Below the pieces are notes generated by a model. That model was not told the origin of the DNA, did not search any database, and worked only from the letters and a program-made list of their open reading frames with translations. A stretch of 64,000 nt of DNA from Candidatus Kapaibacterium sp. (GTDB lineage Bacteria > Bacteroidota > Ignavibacteria > Kapaibacteriales > JAEUSM01), in contig JAEUSM010000007.1 in assembly GCA_016788785.1 (NCBI GenBank), positions 203,587 to 267,586 on the forward strand, written 5' to 3'. Below are positions 27,301 through 31,517 of the stretch, piece by piece. Positions within the stretch are counted from its first letter, which is position 1. Each line of letters opens with the position of its first letter. The position numbers were made by a program, and so were the translations under genes.

Positions 27301-29076
27301 AACTACTAAACCACCTGTAAGTCCAACACTATTTAATAAGAAGTTGTCATTTGCAAAGTTTTGATTACCAGCAAAATCTGAATACACAAAAGCGTTCGTA
27401 CCCAAAATTATATTGTGCGTACTCATTGTAAATCTACCTGCTTGAAGTACTAACCAAGCATTGATAGTCGTTGGATTGGCTTGAGTAACGCCCGTTGCGT
27501 TATTAATATGAAGGGTATCAAATGTTGTAGCAAATGTACCACCTAATTGTTGAGCAGTTGTTCCATTAAATTCTACAGTTCCAACAGTTGTAATTACATT
27601 TGTTGCTCTATTGTTCACCCAATTACCTTGTAAACGTAATTTTTGTCCATTCAAAGAAAGTGAACCAGAGTTAATACCGTCAAATGTAACATTTGAAAGT
27701 ACATTCGTTGCACTTAATAATTGGACTGTAGGGTTTTGAACATTTGAAACGAACAATGATCCTAATGGCAAAGACGATCGTAGTCTTACAGTTTGAGAAG
27801 CTACAGCTGCAGTTACTCTTACTTCAGCAGCAGCAGTTATAGTACCTGATGAGGCTTGAACAAAAAAGTCTCCTCCATTTGCAGGTGTTGCATCAGAACT
27901 TCTTTGTAATATAATTACACCGCCAGAGCGATTGAACGTAGAACCAGTTGCTCCGACATCAAATAATGGTTTTGTTGTTGATGAACTGACTACTCCAGTA
28001 CCAACAGAAAAATTACCACCAGTTTGTGTAAAGTTGATTGTGTTCGCAGAAGAACTTCCACGTGAAAATCTACCTATTATATTGACAGTTCCACCGGATT
28101 GGTTGAAAACTGCATTATTTTCATATTCAAAATGATTTTGGTTACTTCCAGTACCGACATTCAAATTACCTTGTTGGATATTCAAACGTCCAGCTAATGT
28201 AGGTGTTCCATTTTGTCCAAGTATTGTAACATTTGGATTGTTTAGCACCAAACCAGCAGTTGCTGGAATAGTATATCCTGCTGTTAAAAAAACTTGGTTA
28301 GAAAGAGTGAATGTACCGTTAAATGCAACAGTTCCAGTATCTAAAGATAAAAAACCTGAAACTGGAGAAGTAATTCCTCCAAAAGTAAAGAGCACAGAAT
28401 CATTAATTGTTGCTTTTCGAATTTCAATTAATGACAGAGTATTTGTAATTGTAGAACCTGAATAAATGCTTGTTCCATTACCGAAAAATCGGATAGTTGC
28501 CAAGGATACATTATTCGTGTTTATTGTTCCATTATTAGTTATATTTCTTCTAACATCTAATCGGTGATTTCTAACAGTTCCGGTTTGTGTTCCAAAGGTA
28601 GCTCCAGCATCGACTGTAAGAGAACCATTAAGAGTAATAATACGATTAGCTGTTGCATTTTCGTAAACTATTGAACCAGATTTAGCAACGAGATTTGAAT
28701 CAACTGTTATGTTCTTATCAATAGTTAATCGAAATGCTGCAGAAGTTAGCGATATGAGATTGGAGGTATTTGTAGTTCCACTACCGGAGATAACTTGATT
28801 TGCTGTTCCAACAGAAACTAACGAATCTAAAACTCCCGTAAAAGTACCGTTATTCGTGAAATCTCCAGTAAAACGTATAGTTCCATTAGAATCTATAATC
28901 GATGCATTATTTTCTATAAGGATAGAACCATTGACAAAAAGAGTAGCGTTTTGCTTAACGGAAATCGTTGAAGATCCCTTAACTGTAAGTACTTGACCAG
29001 TACTAACCAAAGGGTTGAATAGTACAACGGTTGAAAGTATTACGAAATAGAGAAATTTGGTACAAAACGAACTCAT
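15328..29076 (-). CDS. Giant modular secreted repeat protein (about 4,582 aa)
   Basis: A single uninterrupted frame of about 13.7 kb. The ATG at 29076 (MSSFCTKFLYFVILSTVVLF, a clear signal peptide cut near STGQ) is preferred over an in-frame TTG at 29100, and AAGG lies upstream of it. After a beta-helix-like N-terminus the protein is built from seven composite units. Each has Asn/Thr/Gly-rich beta-strand repeats (GSGNQN, FNNLTINK types), then a domain containing an R-x-W or R-Y-W core (e.g. NIRRYWRVLP, LSRYWTVTS), then a short link with R-x-F-Y-S-x-x-x-G-x-W-x-x-P-S-T-W-S. Those links start near residues 740, 1420, 1850, 2275, 2985, 3430 and 4270. Cys is rare. There is no T9SS-type domain at the C-terminus; it ends DNEGTIEIGL. 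A surface fibre, adhesin or sheath is plausible, but no family assignment is possible by eye. Confidence 0.8.
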   Translation of the reverse strand: MSSFCTKFLYFVILSTVVLFNPLVSTGQVLTVKGSSTISVKQNATLFVNGSILIENNASIIDSNGTIRFTGDFTNNGTFTGVLDSLVSVGTANQVISGSGTTNTSNLISLTSAAFRLTIDKNITVDSNLVAKSGSIVYENATANRIITLNGSLTVDAGATFGTQTGTVRNHRLDVRRNITNNGTINTNNVSLATIRFFGNGTSIYSGSTITNTLSLIEIRKATINDSVLFTFGGITSPVSGFLSLDTGTVAFNGTFTLSNQVFLTAGYTIPATAGLVLNNPNVTILGQNGTPTLAGRLNIQQGNLNVGTGSNQNHFEYENNAVFNQSGGTVNIIGRFSRGSSSANTINFTQTGGNFSVGTGVVSSSTTKPLFDVGATGSTFNRSGGVIILQRSSDATPANGGDFFVQASSGTITAAAEVRVTAAVASQTVRLRSSLPLGSLFVSNVQNPTVQLLSATNVLSNVTFDGINSGSLSLNGQKLRLQGNWVNNRATNVITTVGTVEFNGTTAQQLGGTFATTFDTLHINNATGVTQANPTTINAWLVLQAGRFTMSTHNIILGTNAFVYSDFAGNQNFANDNFLLNSVGLTGGLVVRQFTAGVIPVTTFLNIPVGTSAGATPIEVRLLQNKITFGANAELRFRPIASVHPQTEVSNLSLTKYWQLTTQNTTVDIQGATVRLRYLQSEVQGNENIYNVLHYDGSTWRVAPGASSVVYADSNLAESELVSFLDGDWTAGEEGAVRAIYYSIANGNYSDATTWSKVSYTGPVSPTAPNKNTDRVRIGNNRIVTLTANTPNTVLTRANAIIVDTNGTLRTENFVVFSDTLRMNAGGRLFIGSVDGISLSGATGSVQSIVREYNQNAIYGFSGNLNQVTGPGFPLVVSGLVISKTGGVVTQSNNISIRDSLVINSGTISTNNFTIDGENPGRTLIMRGGSFRIFNAFPLNYTPPTFTAGEIIFDGTGSTVMPSDQVNGPVPAVLQYNDVTFVGNRQYSTMEFSPIGKINIGGNFNITGITFTNFPLERFNTAGTTFNFNGSGNQNIPRNCGTNQSWARFNYFNLEISGSGTKSFIDANPIINNNVILTSANLALNGFNPTVRGNWSNTAGNFTPGTNIVTFEVVNASTVRTAQTRGVPFFDVVIAGLGELQHTDNMVINDDLTINTNAIFASEAVGGDTVFLRKNLIYNGTFIPRSGTFVFDSSIAKTITTSGTVPFNNLVMNTSNVVTLGASANSAISVGNRLEFINGRINTRGAATRFVAVLGSMVRSGTGHVDGDLRFQIPTGAGTYVYPIGNGTNYTPATVTITGIGGVAGLYEIISNTRTISMTGSTLNTAQNVERQWDVFVPAGSNFDLQSRTANLTFEFLNPADIRGGANPSQFETRRNTGGTWFLTNTGTRTSTTTQSTGYTNTVFNATSSYVVGPPGTLAFYSIADGNFNAASTWSTEGYGGAVSSIAPSGTAKVYIGDGKTVTMTANYATTAATDTVFVEAAGPSGLGGLLRTQTFLLTGTGVFSLNSGGRLDVGNTAGITTSGATGAIQTTTRNYNPGTHNNGNFIFSGTASQVTGNGLPATMRTFTANNSNTITLTSAVTTTDSFHIAQGTLALGGNNVTVGGNWRNSGTFTEATQTLILNGSGNQNFFNLSDTTFNNITISKTSGIVNVTGSLGVSVAGTLLFAAGNNGIINTKNINRPLFAGTVTRTGNGHIHGELQKQIATGASTTAFEVGGPTSLQYTPASIAITGAGGTAGRLGVFSLDSNQSTYSADLTHNLDTTRNIRRYWRVLPRTSFAIGGRTYGLTVTFLNPDDIRGGANTANFVTKRWFSGTWNNTTTGTRTSTTTQSTGNTLFGEFMVGESAPYARIFYTRQNGAWSNPSTWSEINYGAAASTAFPRLSTDIVYIGNGNSITLDSNRTLQSVTVESVSGQGTLTFGSNILSGNQFVLNSGGKIVIGSTAGITTSGATGNVQTTIRSYNPFSHNAGKFEYTGTAAQATGNGLPSTVTSLEFSNTNTVTLGSSVTVSDSLIIKNGTVAAGANTITLNGQWVNNSSNTAFTSGTSTVVFGDSLNQNIAGNFNTTFNNFTINKTANNVTLQRNIQINGVLNFNSNTFLIQNNRDITFGSTSSVIGTPSIDKKIVVSGLTSEGTITKQYPNGTSTQNFVFPIGTTSTYLPITLNLTATYATGSASVKMISAQHPSILLSNSLSRYWTVTSTGISTITASSLQFPYLLSDVNGIQSQYIPARNTAGVWDINVGTSRSANPSPVSVTNELNQINGDWTAGLGSVFVAGRVFYSINSGTWTTPTVWSNISHSGAPTAYPPASFSDFDTVYVSSAHTIAFNTATGSRTTIDTLSLAGNFNFTRGTNKTLLVRNGVHIRSTGTINETGAGNRNDSLILFSNIRNDNTTTDAVDLRQDAARVTNLVFTGTENSVISGVGNWRLASVNFNKTNRLDTVVNTSNTFSAALTARVLVEDLFALQGGIYRKTNSRGDTLCRQGGTLVFTMGPNSGIHLQNGTIDFLDNLHTGISNSIRIETGNLRVGGNQNNRNFLYQDELDFVVTGGEMNVRSAFDAFDNNARIYFNLSGSGVVRCVIGTNATNPPYRIGFGIGHPFSTYTQSGGTVVISNISINRDYTVSANTVNVTGGTLQIGEVGVPFNYGSTGVIALTNQRESIYNLRVRQTVGATGEADMRCVIVESGTNGLTVINDVIIDTLGCLDLNTNSIAFGGNFINRGRFTPDGFFWNNGAGPRKLIFNGTGDQLYRNERTQATTPNNSVRQNEAMFDFVLNKPSGNVIIDNTPNSDVVVRNSLIFEPTNRARLIGRTNNKNTIVIPQAAGDIGDVQRIGVGHVDGLLRQNIGTNAQIHTFHIGSDTFYTPATLDIKGTGGTLGFVNATAFGVNHPNLNSNGIRIDTSRNIRRYWSINPGGTFALGTRTFDLNLQFYNPEDIRNGAAPLAFRMSRVNVTPPWSSLTVGARTTTTNQSINNTIFGDFVISIQGLIQYFSRTNGPWSSPSSWSLVGYGGPPAPDFPRTLLDEALIGNGNTITITDSAHTVGGVKVEKSGTGLFGTLLTNDYFINGLDFEMSDSTTIGTRHPNGFRALGQNTGGIRTTVTRKYAFANYLFDGASTQTTGNGLPDTVLSITNNNTGVVGTNSLQLSKSVTVTDNLNLKRGYFEPGNFTIGIGKDLLIDTLAGFTGGNSTVILTGPGNQNIINNSTIDTLDFNNLVLKNPDSVITITGSSPIGVVLVDSLVFDPTNTAYIDVRTNNKKLRVSTGGAVVKVGSGHVDGELCKPASATSQVITFEVGLGSVYSPMLLTTDNTAGNGTAGYLCGGVFGPVPNEPFVGNRLDSTKKINQYWKIDPIDGYTQGLRTSNVEFQFPPAFLSGLNLSKTVIRRRSIPTEVPLWSERTALDFNVGTATVDLNLPTASWWPGLGEFYIGEKIARVFYSRSTGLWQDSSTWSFFGHPGISVPNGEFPNFDWNSGVLETEKNDSVIIGANHTITLGNNIQPELAKLQVDSTGKLIVQNGSFVSQSSTVGAQSYFILRNGAWLTNNTALGIEAGLNGLIRVIDSNRTFEPRANYEFAGSVPSQTLGGAFPLAIAQLLINKDTCGHTVSINRSGIVASNKVEVYRGILALSSTDAASNPANQTFTMNGALEIENCGIFTASTSGPGPRNHTVNFNGDSIVNNGQFLMLPNLTNVTYRSQLVFGTPNNQFISGTGLQQFNSVVLNKTTPTSTVNNAVRTFISNVTSGNAITYTNGTFNQTNDTLIFDRGLTNAFDQTVTQNGQLQATGNGNIIVGVGGTGGSLIADGGRVYMNTNGSITVGSSCDDNFLYTSTANNRLELEKGLMTIAGRISNITTGDLQFKQDSSTLVVGGVCHTSTTKGVFDLTAGSTYTTTGGSIILRNRTSTPGSTVADFIMLANPANINVTGGTINFGDASTPANTVFDYNVSGGSVAQQAFWNVAIAPSQQLRPFDSNQNLRLQGNLLLDGKFNNIVLRNGSTASNAAITFQGDNSSNQNITGSDSIITQQMIMNRQGVGTEGKVYFYNTSDVVILDFLDLQEGTNPNRQVIALGQNVDMLIRNCTTGSTGAIRDAIYGAYPIATSSILRAIQTSPTSGSLFLCYANGASGTYTFPISDSLYYMPVQVTRSLKAGGVDGLLGLRVSEGQGTNQEHLYIPPTVQNYMKRYFSVSVAEGLDSRGRFEFNYPEGEFVGAETSANSISRWRAPFEGPPGSWLKYGPGDGSFIQTTDNRFTTKDSASSFGDDLNNLWGDWVIGNFNRLFFSRQTGPWEDPNTWTFSPTHSGPIVGAGQFPNDPTDSVVVGGGTNGVNNHIVTMNDSTSVSGVLVGTNSTNTGTLNTRSFVIKGNSFEVRDNSTLGIGSSVGINTIGLPIGNIQTTGVRIFSKLANYDYTGNTNQQFGNALPDSVRGLYITNVGPFGNNTVTSSVNTIVRDSLSIRKGRLNLLTFTSNAYGSSAGFSILDSAYLRIEGTNNMNTALSGFGTYFLGLESYVEFFGTNQTISPAPNLGVGYGNVVTSQSGTKQVTAPVLIRRNLVNENGSFLKVQPGVEALTIEGSIINSAPVDNEGTIEIGL
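16200..28200 (-). repeat. Seven degenerate composite coding repeats inside the giant gene
   Basis: At the protein level, seven units share a linker (pattern R-x-F-Y-S ... G-x-W ... T-W-S) preceded by a domain with an R-Y-W-like core. Four of them also carry a GHVDG- or GHIHG-like segment, and two share the nearly identical string TGTRTSTTTQSTG. Spacing between linkers is about 680, 430, 425, 710, 445 and 840 residues. A second, rarer repeat type (N-x-F-E/L-Y ... GG-x-[VM]-x-[IV]) occurs near residues 320, 2535 and 3815, inside three of the longer units. DNA identity between copies is low, except in the units around 23.5-25 kb where long stretches are similar, suggesting more recent duplication there. 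Boundaries are approximate. Confidence 0.65.
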
Positions 29077-29124
29077 AGTATCAAAGCCTTGTTTTTTCAA
29101 AAAATTGAGAGTAGCGAGGAGAAA

Positions 29125-29673
29125 TTAGTTAATAACTGATATTAAAAAATCCATCGCTGGAGGATCGATAGCACCTGCAGTGATATTTGCTACTTTAATT
29201 TCGACTGTATTAGTCGCTGAAACTCGTGCATATTGTATAATCAATCCATCTGCAAATCCTGAACCAGGGGAAACAATAGCACTTGCTGTTGTCACTGCAC
29301 CAGTAACGGTAAATGTAATAGTAGCTACAGAATTTGCTGGGATAGAGGTAATATCTTGATTGACAACCGATTTAATAATGCTCGGTGTTGAGAAACTAAT
29401 TTGACGCCAAACAGTTCCATCATAAAATTGTGGTCCAGATGGTGCATCAGTTTGGAAAATCATTAATCCAGTTGAAGGCGATGCAATTGCAGTTTTTTGA
29501 GCAGCTGTCATTCTTGGAAGTAAAAATCCTAAGCTTGTAGAATTTAACTCCAATATAGAAGAAGCATGTGGAGTTGTTGTCCCAATACCAACATTATTTT
29601 GTGCAAATACAGTTGTTGACACAACACAAAACATACCTATTAATAGAACAGTGCGTAAAAGAAAAGTAACCAT
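29125..29673 (-). CDS. Secreted 'VGIGTTTP' head-domain protein
   Basis: A 182-aa protein with a signal peptide (MVTFLLRTVLLIGMFCVV, ending VFAQ). It starts its mature part NNVGIGTTTPHASSILELNS, followed by GFLLPRMTAAQKTAI and FYDGTVWRQIS. This N-terminal pattern is very common in Bacteroidota/Chlorobi secreted and tail-fibre-like proteins and often precedes repeat shafts. The remaining ~90 residues form a small beta-rich domain ending MDFLISVIN. A longer frame begins with GTG at 29703, but the ATG at 29673 has AAAGG upstream and gives a clean signal peptide. It is the first gene of the surface cluster, 48 bases before the giant gene, with a -7 promoter box and a perfect inverted repeat upstream. 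Confidence 0.8.
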   Translation of the reverse strand: MVTFLLRTVLLIGMFCVVSTTVFAQNNVGIGTTTPHASSILELNSTSLGFLLPRMTAAQKTAIASPSTGLMIFQTDAPSGPQFYDGTVWRQISFSTPSIIKSVVNQDITSIPANSVATITFTVTGAVTTASAIVSPGSGFADGLIIQYARVSATNTVEIKVANITAGAIDPPAMDFLISVIN

Positions 29674-29702
29674 AATTTTGCCTTTAAAAGAGAATTTCAA
29701 CA

Positions 29703-29710
29703 CAAAGATA
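29703..29710 (-). promoter_or_regulatory. -7 promoter box (TATCTTTG) for the surface-protein cluster
   Basis: TATCTTTG on the minus strand fits TAnnTTTG and would start transcription about 20-25 bases before the ATG at 29673. No good TTTG is seen at -33, which would fit a promoter that needs an activator. Confidence 0.45.
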
Positions 29711-29732
29711 CTTATTTTGATTGTGTAAATCT

Positions 29733-29750
29733 ATACGTAGATATACGTAT
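29733..29750. promoter_or_regulatory. Perfect 7-4-7 inverted repeat upstream of the surface cluster, candidate operator
   Basis: ATACGTA-GATA-TACGTAT is a perfect dyad. It lies 23-40 bases upstream of the -7 box at 29703-29710, thus over and just upstream of the -33 region, in the 188-base gap between the NarL-type regulator gene and the cluster it faces. NarL-family proteins bind inverted heptamers of the TACYYMT kind; TACGTAT is close to that pattern. Binding by the neighbouring regulator is inferred, not shown. Confidence 0.45.
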
Positions 29751-29861
29751 TTTTGGAAAATTAATTATTAGAATTGGGAAAATGGGGAATTTACCAAACG
29801 AAACAATGAATATTTTTTTAGTTTATTATGAATATTTGTTAAGTTTTGAACATATTTACCG

Positions 29862-30509
29862 TTAAACATCAAATTTCTGAGTCAAGGAAAAACGAACTAA
29901 TCCAGCAGCATTTTTCACATCAAGTTTTCTCATTATGTTCGCTCGATGTGTTTCAATAGTTCTTGGACTTAAAAACAGTTTATCCGCTATTTCTTTTGTT
30001 GTATATTCTAAGGCAACTAATTCTAAAATCTCTTGTTCACGCTTTGTGAGTGTTACTGGGAGAGAGTTGATTTCTTCTAATGTATGACTTTTGCGATTGT
30101 TTAATAATGCTAAAACAGTTTTACTAAAAATTCTTTCACCTTCCATTACTTTTTGGAGTGATTCAATCAAATTCTCAGGACTAATTTCTTTTGACAAATA
30201 TCCGTCAACTCCAGCCATTATTGCTTTTTGTATGTTCATTTCGTCTTCTAATGACGTCAGCATAACAACTTTTGAACCTTGCAATTCTGAAGACAACTCT
30301 TGTACTACTTCGATTCCTGTTCGTTCAGGCATAAAAATATCCAACAAACACAAATCAGGTTTTAAGGAGCGAATTTTCTCTATCGCCTCATTACCATTTC
30401 GTGCTTCTGAAACGATTTGAAAGAGTTGAGAAGCATTCAAAATCAATAAAATACCTTTACGAAAAATTTCATGGTCGTCTGCAATTACAACTGTATATTT
30501 TTGCTTCAT
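29862..30509 (-). CDS. NarL/FixJ-type response regulator (receiver plus LuxR HTH)
   Basis: DNA-binding response regulator of 215 aa. The receiver (about 1-120) keeps Asp11-Asp12, phospho-acceptor Asp57 (CLLDIFMP), the TSLED Thr/Ser and the Lys of YLSKE. The C-terminus (about 148-208) is a LuxR-type helix-turn-helix: LTKREQEILELVALEYTTKE, then LSPRTIETHRANIMRKL. No histidine kinase lies beside it, so it is an orphan in this window. The gene starts 6 bases behind obgE and is probably co-transcribed with it. The first gene of the surface cluster lies downstream, with a perfect dyad in between, making that cluster a candidate target. Confidence 0.92.
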   Translation of the reverse strand: MKQKYTVVIADDHEIFRKGILLILNASQLFQIVSEARNGNEAIEKIRSLKPDLCLLDIFMPERTGIEVVQELSSELQGSKVVMLTSLEDEMNIQKAIMAGVDGYLSKEISPENLIESLQKVMEGERIFSKTVLALLNNRKSHTLEEINSLPVTLTKREQEILELVALEYTTKEIADKLFLSPRTIETHRANIMRKLDVKNAAGLVRFSLTQKFDV

Positions 30510-30515
30510 ACTTGG

Positions 30516-31514
30516 TTATTCAATTGTTGAAGATTCTTGTAACACTTTCCATATTTCCCATAATATGGGAGTAGTATTCGTTTTACTAATTGCAGAAATT
30601 GCATACACATTATACTTCGAATACGAAGAAAATTCTGCAATTTTTTGGTCAATATCCTCAGTAACTTCGGATTTATTCAACGCAATGATTTGATGTTTGT
30701 CCATCAATTCAGGGTTGTACAGTCGTAATTCGTTGCACAATTTTTCGTAATCTTCAATTGGATTAGGTTTTGTTGCATCAAGGATAAACAACAACATTTT
30801 CGTGCGTTCGATGTGCCGTAGGAACTGAATACCCAATCCTTTGCCCAAATGAGCTCCTTCAATTAGTCCAGGTATATCTGCAATTGTATAGGAAATTTCA
30901 TCTTCTAATCGAACGACTCCTAAATTTGGTATCAAAGTCGTAAACTCATAGTCTGCTATTTTTGGTTTAGCAGCAGAAACAACGGATATAAAGGTAGATT
31001 TTCCTACATTTGGAAAGCCAACTATTGCAACATCTGCCAAGAGTTTTAATTCTAATTCTAAGAAGAATTCTTCACCAGGTCTTCCTGGTTCTGCATATCG
31101 TGGTGCTTGATTGATAGCAGAGGTAAACTCAGCATTACCTCTTCCACCGATTCCTCCAGTTGCGACTGTCACTCTCTCATCATGATGAACTAAATCAAAA
31201 AGCACTTCACCAGTTTCTGTGTCTTTGATGACTGTTCCACATGGCACTTGGATTACAATAGCAGAAGCACTTTTACCCGTACAGTTGCGTTTGCTTCCCT
31301 TACCTCCATTATTAGCAATAAATTTTCGTTTGAATTTGAAATCTACTAAAGTTGAAATTTGTTTATTTGCTCGAAATACAACGTCGCCACCACGTCCACC
31401 ATTTCCTCCATCAGGACCACCTTTAGAAATAAATTTTTCTCTTCTAAAGCTAATACTACCAGCCCCACCATCACCCGAACGTACAAAAATAGTTGCGGTA
31501 TCTACAAAATTCAT
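30516..31514 (-). CDS. obgE: Obg-family GTPase (ribosome assembly / stress)
   Basis: Essential GTPase associated with the large ribosomal subunit, 332 aa. The glycine-rich Obg fold fills about residues 1-158 (GGPDGGNGGRGGDVVF and similar). The G domain follows with G1 GFPNVGKST, switch region TTLIPNLGVV and G3 DIPGLIEGAHLGKGLG. The G4 motif reads NKSE where NKxD is usual, an Asp-to-Glu change at the guanine-specificity residue. The optional C-terminal extension domain is absent, as in many short Obg proteins. It sits 3 bases behind the acidic 571-aa gene and 6 bases ahead of the NarL-type regulator, so all three look co-transcribed. Confidence 0.95.
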   Translation of the reverse strand: MNFVDTATIFVRSGDGGAGSISFRREKFISKGGPDGGNGGRGGDVVFRANKQISTLVDFKFKRKFIANNGGKGSKRNCTGKSASAIVIQVPCGTVIKDTETGEVLFDLVHHDERVTVATGGIGGRGNAEFTSAINQAPRYAEPGRPGEEFFLELELKLLADVAIVGFPNVGKSTFISVVSAAKPKIADYEFTTLIPNLGVVRLEDEISYTIADIPGLIEGAHLGKGLGIQFLRHIERTKMLLFILDATKPNPIEDYEKLCNELRLYNPELMDKHQIIALNKSEVTEDIDQKIAEFSSYSKYNVYAISAISKTNTTPILWEIWKVLQESSTIE

Positions 31515-31517
31515 ATT

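Noticed and set aside
15328..29076. Many frames opposite or inside the giant gene (for example plus-strand frames near 20.6-21.1, 25.6-25.9 and 18.1-18.4 kb)
   Set aside because: They are shadows of a repetitive, stop-poor coding strand: hydrophobic/Pro-rich translations, no start signals, no families.
15328..29076. CRISPR array or tandem DNA repeat in the giant gene
   Set aside because: Similarity is at protein level with irregular spacing of hundreds of residues; there are no regular short direct repeats with spacers.
29077..29100. TTG start for the giant protein
   Set aside because: The ATG at 29076 gives the cleaner signal peptide and has AAGG upstream; the TTG has no ribosome site.
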